From positions 70,692,012-70,756,011 of the forward strand of contig NC_073692.1 in the NCBI RefSeq assembly GCF_029784155.1: DNA of 64,000 bases, read 5' to 3'. Positions 12,351 through 24,532 of this stretch are shown here, one piece after another. The notes below the pieces were generated by a model that had not been told where the DNA came from, did not search any database, and saw nothing but the letters and a program-made list of their open reading frames with translations. Position 1 is the first letter of the stretch. Every line of letters starts with the position of its first letter. This stretch comes from Uranotaenia lowii (lineage: Eukaryota; Arthropoda; Insecta; Diptera; Culicidae). The position numbers and the translations under genes were made by a program.

Positions 12351-13380
12351 GAGTAACATTTTCAAACGCACCATGCTCGCAGAAAGGACGGACGGTACGT
12401 AGTGCAACTTCCGTTCCGTGTCGATGCCGAATTATTAGGAGAATCCAGAAATCAAGCAGTCAAACGATTCAAGGTACTCGAGAAGAGATTGGAGGCATAC
12501 CCCAATACGAAGCAAATGTACTCGAACTTCATCAAGGAATACATCGAGCTTGGTCACGCAAGATATCTGAACACGGAAGAAGCGACTGAACACAACACCT
12601 ACTACTTTCCGCAACACTGCGTGATAAAACCCGACAGCTCGACTACCAAGCTGAGAGTGGTGATTGCCGCCTCAGCTAAGACGACCACGAACTATTCCTT
12701 GAATGACGTGTTGATGAGCGCTCCAACTATCCAAAGCTCCCTGTTTGATATTATTCTGAAGTGGCGTTCGCACATATACGTTTACATTGGTGATAGTTGA
12801 TGATTCCCACACTAAGTACCAGCGATGTGTGTGGAGAAATGATAAGACGCAGCCGATCCGAGATCATGAAATAGTCCGAGTTACCTATGGCACAGGTCCA
12901 GCAGGGTTCCTGGCAACAAGAGTCCAGTTAACGAACGACAAACAACACCGACATCCCGAAGCCAGCGCGGTCGTGCGAAGAGCGTTTTACGTAGATGATG
13001 TACTATCCGGTGGTGGTACCCTGGCCGAAACTAAATTGCAAATGAACGAAATGACAACGCTACTCCGAGAAGGTAGCTTCAAGCTCCATAAGTTTTGCGC
13101 CAATGACCCGGAGATTAAGAGAAACAGTTGAACTTCGAAGACAACGACATCAACGGAGTGATTAATACACTTGGTCTCCTCTCAGTCAACGACGATTTCC
13201 TGTTTCAAGTTCAGCTTATTAAAAAACGAAGACCTGCCGACCAAACGACAAGTACTTTTCGAGATCGCTAGATTGTTTGACCCACTCGGAGTACTTGGTC
13301 CGACTGTGGTACTTGCCAAATTAGTTATGCAGCGATTTTGGCAGAAGCGAATTGGTTAGGACGACCTCATCCCCGATGAA
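12351..13380 (+). pseudogene. BEL/Pao reverse transcriptase remnant
   Basis: Frames 12402-12800, 12787-13131 and 13171-13359 give the BEL/Pao reverse transcriptase in order. These include FPQHCVIKPDSSTTKLRVV (fingers), a block near 12700-12780 containing APTIQSSLFDIILKWR, and the catalytic motif FYVDDVLSGG at about 12985-13015. Then comes EIARLFDPLGVLGPTVVLAK, the conserved start of the connection region. The YVDD catalytic box is intact but the chain is cut by frameshifts near 12795 and 13135. Neighbouring protease and integrase relics in the same order and strand confirm a single degenerate element. Confidence 0.85.
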
Positions 13381-14970
13381 GACCACGAAATGTGGAAGAA
13401 ACTACGACTTGAATTGTGCCAAATCAACAATATGAGAATCCCCAGGCGAACCACGATACCCGATAACCTTAGAATTGCACGGTTTTTCGGATGACTCGAA
13501 GTACGCCTACGGCTGCTGCGAAGTACTGTCTATCTGCGAAGTTTATCGGCTGCGGGATCGGTCGAAGTGAGACTGCTGTGCGGCAAATCCAGAGTCGCGC
13601 CCCTTAAGGAGCTGAACCGAAAGGCGAAGAGAATGTGGATATCACCGAGATGACTATACCAAGATTGGACTGTGTGCAGTGCTGCTGCGGTCCTAATAAG
13701 TTCAAAAAGGGCGCGAAACCTTAGAGATAGGTATTGAAAATGTTATCCTAAGGTCCGATTCGAAAATAGTGTTAGATTGGTTAAACAGAGTGAAACCAGA
13801 ACAATCATCCTTTGTGCATAACCGAGTTAAGACAATTCGAAAACTCATCGCCCGCGTGTATGATATTATGGATGTATATTGGAACTAAGGACAATCCAGC
13901 AGACTTAGTGTCGCGTGGTGTTTACCCGATCGAATTAGTGAATATTGCAATATGGTAAGACGGTCCGAACTTTTTACATGCGACCGATTTAGTGTACGAG
14001 TGTGTTTTAAATGAAGAAGAAGAGTTCGTACAGCATCCAGTTGAAATGGTTGCAGTTGCAGTTCGTGAGCGTATCCTCTACGACGAGATAGCCGATTGCA
14101 GCAGGTTTCGCAGACTTGAACGTGGGTTCGGGTATGTAACCCGATTCATCTTCAACTTTAGATCCAGGAAGAAGAAGGGTGAACGACGTAGCGGTAAGCT
14201 AGACAGCATCGATTACCGTGACTCACTGTTGACGATGGTGAGGATCACGCAACATGTTTTTTACCGCGAAGAAATCAAGACCCTGAGACGAAACTGCCCT
14301 GTGACAGGGAAGCTACGAAACTTGAACCCCTTTTACGACGAAGAAGAAGGTGTGCTTAGAGTTGGTGGAAGAATCCGAAACGCAGACTTACCACGTGATC
14401 AGAAACACCCCATGATATTGCCAGAAAACAACCACTTCACAGCTATGCTGGTCGAATCTATTCATCGAGAACAGTTGCGGTCAACGCAAAGCGCACCATA
14501 CATCGTGTGATTCGAAAGTGTATCAAGTGTTTCCGTATGAGGCCGAAGGAAATGAAGCACTTCAAGGGAGATTTGCCGAAGTCCCTGGTCACCGAGACCA
14601 ACCCCTTCACCCACACTGGCGTTCTTGGGTGCCTTTCATCGCTTCGTTGGACGTCCGAGGCCTTAAATTCCGGCCGCGCCAGGTTACATCCGTGTCGCTT
14701 CTCCACTGGCAATATTCTACGGATATCCCGGCATCGGCCATTCCGGTCAATAAGCACCGTTTGGCAACGGGTCCTTCAAGAATCGGCAATCGGGGAGGAA
14801 TTGTGCCGGCGAATCCTGTTCAGTACGACCTTCTAGGACGAGCGTTCGGCCAAGAAAGCAGAATAACAAATCATCGCACCCCTTCCGGTCTCGAAACGCG
14901 GCTCGATGGAACGTGTTTGTTTTCCGCGCTCACCAGGCGCCCAGAAGCATTCGGTTGATCATCCTACAAG
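13381..14970 (+). pseudogene. BEL/Pao RNase H to integrase remnant
   Basis: From 13381 to about 13990 the sequence is stop-riddled but keeps RNase H-like fragments, for example VLRSDSKIVLDWL-type residues around 13750. The frame at 13992-14510 contains VLRVGGRIRNADLPRDQKHP and HFTAMLVESIHRE, the hallmark N-terminal segment of BEL/Pao integrase. The next frame has CIKCFRMRPKEM, the cysteine pair of the integrase zinc-binding domain. Past about 14610 the integrase core is out of frame and apparently shortened. I saw no convincing DDE core and no 3' LTR, so the element is truncated or its end has been overwritten. Confidence 0.75.
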
Positions 14971-16931
14971 GTGAACGAACAATCGAGGAAGGAAGAAGCC
15001 CCTGTCAGCACATCGTTACATTGTGAAAGCCTGTAAGCCCGATTTTTTCCAAAATTATGAATTGTCCTCTCGACTTGCTTGAAACTTCAAATTTATTTCA
15101 AGCTGCCCTTTAAACCTGTTTCATTTATATAAAATTTGTTGATTCAATTCACTTGAAATTAGAACATATTTAAGCTGTTCTTACGAGTCGCAAGTGATAG
15201 ATATATGTTTTTGTTGCTGAACTATGTGATAAATATATAGATTTCTCTGTTTGATCTTTTTTTCCTTTTGGTTTTGGTGGCTATGGCGATGTTTGATCTT
15301 TATAACCCCCTTTTTAAAACCCATCGTTTTTTTTTTAAATCAAACCACTACATGCTGTCAATGTTGCTCGGAATATTCTCATTGTTAAAGCATCTTTTCC
15401 AATCAACGACATCACTTAACAGCTTCCTTCGATGTTTTCCTCGGCAAATAAACCAGAGAGAAAAATACTTTTAAATTCGCATTAGTTGCAGTGCAAAAAA
15501 CTTGACGGCCGCGAAACACCCCCACAATTATACCACGCGATAGCGCATTCCAGATGCTTCATCAACATTGTTTCGTGGCATCATTCGTAACCCATAGGTT
15601 GAGTGCGAACCGCATTTTTGCAGCCATTCTTTGCGGCGCTGCGGAATTGAGCCATCGCTATCTGTACCATTTTGCGGATTCGCTCTTAATTTAGGTCATG
15701 TTTTTTCAGCACCATTTGGCGGTTGCAAAATGGGTGGTCTGGGTTGGGAAATTCCACTCGTCGTCGTAAGAAAAACGAAACCCGCTTCTGGCTGTCGGCA
15801 TCAGAAACTTTGCATGACTCGACGCGACGACGACGTTTACAACTTGTTGAATATCCCTCCCGTTTGCCTTCTTCTAGCCCGGGTTCTGCATTAGCTCGAT
15901 ACCGATGATGATGGTCTCTCGAACGAAATTCAACAACGGAACGTCAATGGTTGCGATTCGCAACACCCTGCCCTAGTCCAAGCCTTTGTATAGGATAAGC
16001 GTCGGAATTCGCTAGCGGATGACGATGAAGCCCGGCAGCGGAAACTTTTCCGACCGTTTTTCCGGACACGACTCGAAGAAAGAGCATTTTTCCTGGCTTG
16101 AGTAAGCGGGAATGCAAATATGTATTGTAAAACTGTTGCTGCTGCTGCTCGAGCTTCGTGAAATGGCGTGTTGGTGCGGCGAGCATAAAGTGCAGCTCAA
16201 AGGCTAGACACCAGACTTACTTATCTGTTGCGCTTTTCGAACGATATGTTGACTTGGCTGCCCGGGAGAATGAGACGGCAGCAGCCATTTCCGGGACAGG
16301 ATGTCGGATCTTGTTGAACAAGTTTAAATTGAGTATTATTAGTTCTCTAAAACTTAAGTTTAACGAAGGGTAATTGACGTCATCGGCTGAGATGCACTGT
16401 CTTGAAATCCAGGTTATGATAAAATCTTTAAAAGTTTCCGATCAAACTTGAAGGAACTGTTATCTTGTTAGTCAAGTTTTAGAACAACTCGGGAAAACCA
16501 TTAGGTGCATTTGTGTTCAACTTAAATTTTTGTTCTTCTTAAAAAAAATTGAGATAATACACTTTAACCTTGTTGATAAAAATCACATATTATTTTGAAC
16601 TCTAATTTTAATCAGCTCTGATATAAATGACTAGCTTCCAGTTCGTATTGTTTCTTAACAGGTACCATAAACGGAGGTGAACTGGTCTAAGGAGAAATTT
16701 GGTTTTCGGATGTACACGGATGAGCAAAGATCTTGACAAGACAAGAAAAAGTTACTATGGGGCCAAGAAAATCTTCCGTGGGAGAAAAGTTATTAATTGG
16801 AGAAGTTATATTATTTCAGAAGAAAAGAGTGGCTAAAAGGGACAGCTAGCGGCCAATTTACAAATCTAGATGACATGCAGATGGTTTAGGAAGTCAGTTG
16901 ATTATATACTGAAAACCACTTCTTTGTTCAA
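14971..16931. other. No gene recognised
   Basis: AT-rich at both ends with a more balanced centre (15600-16300) containing CGTCGTCGT and CGACGACGACG patches and a CTG run near 16136-16150 (complement CAG, which gives glutamine-rich shadow frames). Frames on opposite strands overlap and none has a recognisable domain. Nothing else is supported. Confidence 0.35.
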
Positions 16932-17632
16932 CCCTAATCCGCTCTTGAGTGTTAATATGGCACTATTGGAAGTTTGACCGCTTGTAACTTTATTCGGGTG
17001 CATCCAATTTAATTTTTTTTTCAATGAATTTTTGAAATCAATCATTTTGCAACATTCCTTTTTATGGACGCATCCTATAAGCCCAGGAAAAAAAAACTCC
17101 CTAATCAGATCTTGAGTGTCAATTTGACAATCCTCGCTTAAAACCGCTATATCCTCTCCGATTTCTACAAATTTTATAGTTTTAAAACCTAACGTAATGT
17201 AACTAAAATATATTTTTCAGACAATATTCAGCTACATACAACTCTTCAGTTTTTCATTATTCAAAGTTAAAAAAATCCGCAAAAAACATGCTTCGGAAAA
17301 AAGACTGTAGAAGGCTCGAGAAAAATTTCACTTAGTATCCAAGAAAGCTGAAGCTTGAAGCTACTTTTCAATCAATGAACCGTCAAAATAGTTTAAGTCA
17401 CATAAAATAAATTTTGAAAAGACGATTGGAAAGTTGACGAAATTTGGCACATTTTCGTATCCTTAGATTGTCAAAATACGAAACACAGAATTTAGATGAA
17501 TTCTCGAAGGTAGCTGATTTTCTAATTTTTTGTCAATTTTTATTTTTTTCAGATGATGAGAAACAAGAGAGATATAGCGGTTTTAAGCGAGGAGTGTCAA
17601 ATTGACACTCCAGGGACTCCCCAGGGACGGGG
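16932..17632. mobile_element. piggyBac-like MITE (degenerate)
   Basis: The element begins CCCTAATCCGCTCTTGAGTG and ends at GGGACGGGG immediately before TTAA (17633-17636); the left flank is TCAA, one mismatch from TTAA. Its left part aligns by eye with the left part of the foldback at 49757-51731. Shared blocks are the CCC-start, the GACCGCTTGTAACTT / GGCTTGTAACTT block, TTTTTATGGACG, the AAAAAAACTCCC block and two GTGTCAATTTGACA-type palindromes. No transposase frame is present. CCC-starting termini with TTAA targets are the piggyBac signature; one side is decayed. Confidence 0.6.
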
Positions 17633-17636
17633 TTAA

Positions 17637-18914
17637 TACTTTTATCTCTAACGGCAGATTTTCTTGGCCGCATAGTGCTTAAAGCTCAAGAAATAATCAC
17701 TTTACTACTGGATTCACAAATGCCCGTTATCATCTGAAGCTTTATATCGAGCATTTCAAGCTGTCCGATTTTATCTGGACTTGCCCGGATATTTAAAAAA
17801 AATTCAGACAAGTCTGGTCGGGCTTGGACGCCCGAATTTGAAGAAAAACTGCCAGGATTTCGTCCTCATTTGTTCACTTCAGGCGCAAGATTAAGCAAAA
17901 CTACAATTTAACTTATGATGAACTTTTATATTTGGGAGCAAAACGATTTTAAAGTTATTTTTCCAATTTTTTTTTTCTCGAGATATCCCTTGATTTTGTA
18001 AGAATAATCTTTGCCCGGATATTGACCGATTTTTGGATTTAAAAGTTTGAAATCAAATACCCATTTTTTTTTTATTTTATCAAAGCAAGGCACGAATACG
18101 TGCTTGAAAAAATCTGGAATGCTCAAATCATTCCTGTTTCTGGTTAACTTTGTGTTTGTTTTTCACCCGGAATAATTTCGAGATTACGTTTGACTTTCGG
18201 TCATTTCGGTCAAGATCTACACAAGTTTATGTGCTCTTCATCCAACGTTTCGAATAAATATTAATTCTTTTTCAAGAAACTAAAATAAAGCATAAAGCAT
18301 AAGACATATTTCTTGTGGAATGAAACAAATTTTCACTTTCTCAAACTTTCGTTCCGTGAATCAATAGATTGATCCAGAACGTAAACGAAACCGACACTAC
18401 CAGTCAAGATGCACATGTCGCAACTGGGCTCGGAATCAATTTTTTTCCGTCAACCTATCCGACGCAAAATGGACAAAACCAGGACAGTGCAGAACGTGCG
18501 GATCCATTCGCCTAGAAATGCTTAACCAAACTGACGAAGTGCTAGTCTGTGCGTGCGCGACAAGATCTTTCAACGAGTGTGAGAAAGAGATTTACCATGC
18601 ATCTCTTTCACATTGTTGTTCAACACGAAGTCAAACCGTGTGTAGAAGAGAGAGAACACCTGACAGATTCGCAAAGAAAATCCACGAAGTTTTCTACTCG
18701 ATTTCCGTTCAGTTACACGATTGAAACGATGTGTTTAAATTGCGCTACACTCAACCTTAAATTAACTCAATTTGTGATGTGCATTTCCAATCCAGAAAAT
18801 TGATTTTATTTTTAATGTATTTATTGATTCCATTCATAAATACAACTCTCATATACCACAAAACCTACACAGCATTACCGATCAATATTGAACATCAAAC
18901 ATTGCTCTAGGCTG
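17637..18914. other. No gene recognised
   Basis: AT-rich DNA. A short hairpin (GAGTGTGAGAAAGAGAT with a complement at about 18602-18618) and two overlapping frames of 68 and 84 codons at 18518-18803 show no domain. Nothing else is supported. Confidence 0.35.
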
Positions 18915-20150
18915 TAGTTCCACTTCGCCGTGGTCGTGTGTATAGAAACGTGTCTGTAGACTTGCCACCTGCAGATGTAAGGCCAATACATATCACACTT
19001 TAAGACTTTACCTTCTGCGTTAGTCGAGCTGCTTGGTACGTCGCGTACGTTTGTAGAATATCTCCAGCGTAACCGTCGCGGAGTATCCGACTAGAACGCG
19101 ACCTCTGCGACAGAGGCTGCGGGAAAAGACATTATCCATCCACAGTCGAACTCGAAGGGGGAAGAGTATTCACGCCGCGGAATACTCTCGGATAGAGTGG
19201 TTTCACATCGCCGGCGGGTGATCCACTCGAGCTGGGTAGGATGACTTCACCGTCAGGATTCATCTGAGTCGTAAGCGTAAAAGGCCCGTAAGTGTGCTGT
19301 GACAGGCGCGTGTCTAGGATAAGCTGCTCTCGATCGGCACACGGCTGTTAAAAACCCTAGGGTTGCCAGCCAAATCAAGGAGAAAGACGTTGTGTAGGAT
19401 ACTGCCACCGCCGCGGAGTAATCGAGTTTAACGCACTCCCTACGACGGAAGTTGCTAGGATAAGATAAGACAATATCTTCTCCGCAGTCAATCTCGTAGG
19501 GGGAAGAGTATTCACGCTGTAGAATACTCTCGGATAGAGTGACTTCATGTCGTCGTCGGGTGAGTCACTCGAGTCGGTGTAGGATGACGTCTTCGCAGGG
19601 AATCAATCATGCGAGTAGCTGACGTGATGCCCCGCACGTGTGCTGTGACAGGTGCGTGTTCAGGTTGAGCTGGTCTTGATCAGCACGTGGACGGGCAAAG
19701 AGGAGAGGGCCTCGAGCTAAACCAAGCGAAGCCAATACCTCAAGTTGTTAGAGGGGAGGTCACTAGTTATAGCAGTGGCGAACAAAGGCGTAGCGCACGA
19801 TAGTCGTGTTAACCAAGCGAGCCTCGAATTACGAGTGAAGGCCGGACCTCAAGTCGTCTAAGGAGAGGTCCTTAGTCTTGAATCTTAACAAGAGCTGGAG
19901 TTTTGACTTGAAACCGAGTAAGCCGATGAGCGCACAAGCGTGAACTTGGTCTTCCATCACGGGTACAGCCTTCGTTGCAAGTCCGGATGGGAATTATGGA
20001 CAGAGGCCCCATGGTGTAGAGGTACATAGTGTCTAGAGTCGATCAATTGCACTGATGGACTCAGAGTAGCATACTGTCGTCGTGCCTTGGAATTCAATCC
20101 GTAAAAAGGATTTACCACCTGGGTGATAAACTTTTAATAAAGAAAATTGA
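18915..20150 (+). repeat. Non-coding diverged repeat island, first part
   Basis: A GC-richer block with at least two diverged copies of a roughly 300-bp composite unit, at about 19015-19335 and 19395-19690. A third copy lies at 20535-20850. Shared landmarks in order are GGGGGAAGAGTATTCACGC, GAATACTCTCGGATAGAGTG, GGGTGAGTCACTCGAG-like, GTAGGATGACGTCTTC-like, GTGTGCTGTGACAGGYGCGTG and GATAAGCTGCTCTCGATCGG. Between 19695 and 19900 a different phrase (GAGCCTCGAATTACGAGTGAAGGCCGGACCTCAAGTCG) resembles the later array. The part ends near 20140 with CTTTTAATAAAGAAAATTG, which could be a polyadenylation site. No protein-coding frame follows the repeats. Confidence 0.6.
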
Positions 20151-20534
20151 ACATCGACGGCCAAACTGCGAACTCACTTAAAATGGAACCCCCACAAATA
20201 CGCATCTGCATTACGCAGCAAAACACGATACGCAGCCTATTGACCATGGTGAAAAGATCCGATGCCCTGAATCGATCGTTCCAATGTGGTCTACAACATC
20301 CAATGCGCAGGCGTAGGAAGGGGGTAAACCACTGTCGAGGGATACCCACGGGTACAGCGTTCTGGCAAACGACGGGCGGAAAAAGCCAAGTGTTGCCAGC
20401 CAAAAGGATACAAGACGACCGAACAACGGTTGGGGTAGACTGACCCCATCGACGGAGGGCTTTCGAGTAGAGTGCGTCTGACTCCACGGCACGGTTTGAA
20501 GCTAGAAATATAAGACAACATCTTATGTGTAGCG

Positions 20535-20850
20535 GATGCCGTGGGTACGCTGCGTTCGTGCGTAGAATGCTCCACATTCTTCGGAGAGTATCTTAGTAGT
20601 GCGGCTCCCTACGATCGAAGCTGCGAGGATAAGACTTTACCTTCTTCGCAGTGAAAATAGTTGAGAAACGGTTATTCCACGATCGGGAAAAAACCCACGG
20701 GTAGAGTGACTCTCGACGCCGGGTGAGCCATTTGAGTCTGTTGGATGACGTCTTCCCCGGGAATCATCCGAGTAGTTGCGTTAAGTCCTGCGCGTGTGTC
20801 ACAGGTGCGAGTCTAGGATAAGCTGCTCTCGATCGGCACACGACGGGCAT
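20535..20850 (+). repeat. Third copy of the ~300-bp composite repeat unit
   Basis: It contains the same ordered landmarks as the units at 19015-19335 and 19395-19690: CTCCCTACGATCGAAGCTGC, GAGGATAAGACTTTACCTTC, GTAGAGTGACTCTCGACGCC, GGATGACGTCTTCCCCGGGA and GATAAGCTGCTCTCGATCGG. The orientation is the same as in the other two copies. The 400 bp between the second and third copies hold overlapping frames on both strands without recognisable domains. Confidence 0.6.
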
Positions 20851-20864
20851 AAGGTAGCAAACCT

Positions 20865-21335
20865 CGAATCCTGGAGATAAGAGGTTGGACTTCGAGTCGA
20901 GGAGGAGAGGTCAGGTCTCGAGTCTTCAGGAAGAGAGGTTTGTGTGGTCAAGCCAGAGCCTTTACCATAAGAGGTCGGGTCTCGAGTTGCAAAAGAAGAG
21001 ATCAGGCCTTTAATCAACAAGATGAGGGGTATAAGCGTTTACCTCGAACCATTACGAATTACGAGGAGAGGTCAGGTCTCGAGTCGCTAGAGGAGAGATC
21101 GGGTCTTGAATCGTGCAGAGTAGAGGTATGTGTACGTCAATCTCGAGTCGATGCGAGAAGGGATCTGATCTCGAGTCGTGAGAGTAGAGATCTGCCCTCG
21201 AGTCGAGATAAGGAGAGTTTTGGGAACCTCGAGTCATTGCGAGGAGATGTCGGTCTCAAGCAAGTCGTTACAGGAGAATTCAGACTCCGATTCGTAATGA
21301 TGAGAGGTATTACTGAGAGTGGTTACCTTGGAGCG
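20865..21335 (+). repeat. Short interspersed tandem array built on GGTCTCGAGTCG
   Basis: About ten imperfect units of 25-50 bp are centred on GAGAGGTCAGGTCTCGAGTC. Good examples lie at about 20903, 20977, 21064, 21095, 21168 and 21195. The array follows directly on the third composite unit, and related phrases also occur at 19695-19900. The frames seen on both strands (20799-21020, 20940-21341 and 21052-21237) are merely translations of the repeat. Confidence 0.6.
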
Positions 21336-21341
21336 CACTAA

Positions 21342-22848
21342 CGAGTTTTTGTCATAACCTAGAAAAACCTTTCATTATTTAAAGTGTTCAGAAATAAGTT
21401 GCGATGTTCTGCTATTCCTGCATACTACTGAAACCTAAGATCCATCTTTTGCATATTTAAATTAGAATGCTCTCAATTTGGCTCGTTTATCGATTTTCAT
21501 TCCGAGCCACTCAAGGTGTGAAGGCAAAATGTAGAAAAAAACGGTATTAAAAGAATAAAATCACTGAAATTTTTATCACCTGTTTCGGTGCTTCTTCAGG
21601 TGAAAATGTCACTTCAATCTTCCTAGCTCCCTAGCATTCAAAGACGTTCGAAGGCTCGAAGAAGGTGCCAACAAATAAATGAGAAACTAAGTGGGTGGTA
21701 ATGAGTGAGCCACGGGAAAGACGAGGACACGTTTCTTGCACATTAGCATTTGATTGTACAACCACGTCGTCGTCATCGTGCTCGTCATCGTCGGCGTCTC
21801 TACCGTAATTTTCTGTTTTAACTTGAGCTTCATATAGGACTTGGATACTATGTAGAGTAAGGCATAAATGGCGGCTTTTTTCCCTTCTCGCTGTCATTCC
21901 GTGGGAAAATATTTCGACGAATGTGGGGAGCGATTATTTTTTGCTTGGTTTCTGTGTGTGATCATGAGCAGACAAAGACAAGAATAATGAGATGGCTGAG
22001 AATGGGAAATGATGCAGGATTTCCGTTTCCTATTCCTGCTGGAACTCGAAGCGGAAGGTTATTGGCACAGGCGACGTTTAGAGACGTTTCGGTTACGTTC
22101 TGTGAGTTTGTAGATGCTAGAGGGCTTAAAGCGATAGGAGTGGGAAGCATCGAGCGATGAGAATGAATGGATTGGAGTTTCCGATATGAGCTGTTGGCAA
22201 CTTTGTGGACATTTTGTGTCCGGGAACTCGTCCGGACTAAACTAGTTATGTGGGAGTTATGCAACAATGTACCCCCTCGAGGAACGCCCGGGTGATCTAA
22301 AAACTTCGGAATGATTTAATTTGAGTTTTATAGTTCCTACACTTTGTCAGCTATCATGGGCCTCTCACTGCTAAGGTTGTAATAATAAATAAAAAATCCA
22401 ACTTAATTTAAGAGATGTATTCAACGGTTTGTTTTTTTTTTATTTCACAAGACCAATTACTTCATCGTTTCGTTCCTTAATTAACAACTGTGTGGATAGG
22501 CACGATTTGCAATTACACATTTAGTTTGGTTTTCAAATTCAGTAATTCGGTTAGAATTTATATTATACCTGGTACGAGATACGAGGAAGAATGACCTTAA
22601 TGGGTTAAATTCCTATAAAAAAGGAAAAACAACTGGTACGAGATAGGGATTGACATCAGAATCTATTCAAATCTAACGAGACTTTAAACTTTATTCTGAC
22701 AAACGAGAAGTTGTATGAATTTATCTTTGAAAAAGAGACACTCAGTTGTTTTCCCGACTAATTGAAAGTTAATTTTCCCCAACAACGAATAAACATGTTC
22801 TATCTGGAGAACAGATAAATAAAAAATAAAGGTTTTGCACTAATCAGT
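21342..22848. other. No gene recognised; possible retroelement 3' tail on the - strand
   Basis: Read on the - strand, the segment around 21550-21602 gives CCTGAAGAAGCACCGAAAC followed by AGGTGATAAAAATTTCAG. This is the kind of GAAGAAGC...GAAAC tail that ends many dispersed retroelements. Overlapping frames on both strands at 21631-22267 contain a CGTCGTCATCG-rich patch and no domain. The rest up to the assembly gap is AT-rich. Confidence 0.35.
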
Positions 22849-23348
22849 NNNNNNNNNNNNNNNNNNNNNNNNNNNNNNNNNNNNNNNNNNNNNNNNNNNN
22901 NNNNNNNNNNNNNNNNNNNNNNNNNNNNNNNNNNNNNNNNNNNNNNNNNNNNNNNNNNNNNNNNNNNNNNNNNNNNNNNNNNNNNNNNNNNNNNNNNNNN
23001 NNNNNNNNNNNNNNNNNNNNNNNNNNNNNNNNNNNNNNNNNNNNNNNNNNNNNNNNNNNNNNNNNNNNNNNNNNNNNNNNNNNNNNNNNNNNNNNNNNNN
23101 NNNNNNNNNNNNNNNNNNNNNNNNNNNNNNNNNNNNNNNNNNNNNNNNNNNNNNNNNNNNNNNNNNNNNNNNNNNNNNNNNNNNNNNNNNNNNNNNNNNN
23201 NNNNNNNNNNNNNNNNNNNNNNNNNNNNNNNNNNNNNNNNNNNNNNNNNNNNNNNNNNNNNNNNNNNNNNNNNNNNNNNNNNNNNNNNNNNNNNNNNNNN
23301 NNNNNNNNNNNNNNNNNNNNNNNNNNNNNNNNNNNNNNNNNNNNNNNN
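22849..23348. other. Assembly gap (500 N)
   Basis: Exactly 500 undetermined bases. The second gap in the window is also exactly 500 N, so the value is probably a fixed placeholder rather than a measured length. Confidence 0.99.
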
Positions 23349-24470
23349 TTATTGCAAGCTGCTATTTCAATAAAAATATGTTAGGAAGATCAAAATGAAA
23401 GCATTTTTGAATATCCACCTTGAATACCGATTTTTAAGATGTCCATACCGATAAAAGATTTTATGGGTTTCAAAATACCGATTTAAATGTGGCATCACTG
23501 GGTGGAGCGAGCAACGTCGTCCCGAGGGAGCCGAAAGCGGCTCAACAAGAGAGTAAACCAACAGGCTGCTCCAAAGGATCGATGCCCAAAATCTACGGAT
23601 TTTCATCATTTCCTACGGAATTTCTACGGATTATCGAATAAATTAAAGAGTCTAGGGGTACAAGATAATTCATCGACCAAACAAAAGGTCATCAAATCTC
23701 ATTTATCCAAAATTGGTATAATTTCCGTTTTTTTTTTATCAAAACTACGGATCTGAGCGGTTTGCAATGTGGTCACGCTGCTCCAAAGCCACCAGAAGAG
23801 AGCAGCAGCCAACGTTGCTCATAGCTTCAAGTGAATAGAAAGTGAAGTTGTGTAAATAGTACTGAAGAGTAAAATAAAGTATGAGTGCACTCAGAAAACT
23901 CGAGTTCTTGTTTGGTTCGCTCCTGCTCTTGCTCCGATGCCACAATCAATCGGCTCTTTTCAGAGCCCAACTAAGAGAGAGTTTGTCATCGCGGCTTTCG
24001 CCTCCAGGCAGCGTTGCCGGATTGCAAACCGCACAAATCCGTAGGTTTGACTTAAAAAAAAATTTACTGATTTTGGCTGAATGAAACTGGATGATCTTTT
24101 TTTTGGTCGTCAGGCTGAATTTTCCTTATATTTTTTTCGACAATCCTTTAAAAAAACCGTAGGAAATGCTGATAACCGAAAATCCGTATATTTCGAGCAT
24201 CCGAGAAATCCGTAGATCTGGCAACGCTGCCCCCAAGTCCAGTTCGATTGTCTAGAGGGGTTGTCTAGAAGAGGCCCGCTCCCACAGGGGGAGTGAGTCC
24301 TATCAGTGGTTGTTTTGGCAAGCCACACCCTAGAGTCCACTTCTGGTTGTTCGTGGTCCAACACTAATCATCAGAAACCTAAGCTTTTTCGGACGTTTGA
24401 TTACTAATCTAGCTGAATTCGTGTCAAAAACTACAACACAGTCACATTTGAAGGATCGTTTTCCTCCGAA
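23349..24470. other. Repeat-derived DNA upstream of the odorant-binding protein genes
   Basis: Multiple CTACGGATTTTC / CTACGGATTATCG phrases and inverted relatives (CCGTAGGAAATG, ATCCGTAGATC) occur between 23590 and 24215, suggesting nested dispersed repeats. A 177-bp segment at 23768-23944 starts TGTGG and ends CCACA and has an internal AATAAA, which could be a solo LTR; no target duplication is evident. No coding region is supported. Confidence 0.35.
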
Positions 24471-24476
24471 TTCCTT

Positions 24477-24509
24477 TATAAAAATTTGAACCTGTTTTGG
24501 AAAGTCAGT
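24477..24509 (+). promoter_or_regulatory. TATA box and initiator of the first odorant-binding protein gene
   Basis: TATAAAA at 24477-24483 is followed by the arthropod initiator TCAGT at 24505-24509. The initiator A lies 30 nt downstream of the first T of the TATA box, the canonical spacing. This predicts a 5' untranslated leader of about 26 nt before the ATG at 24533. Confidence 0.7.
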
Positions 24510-24532
24510 AGTGTACTAACCAGGTATTTAAA

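Noticed and set aside
20134..20577. 147-codon - strand frame and overlapping 98-codon + strand frame in the repeat island
   Set aside because: Mutually overlapping frames on opposite strands without a domain, embedded in non-coding repeats.
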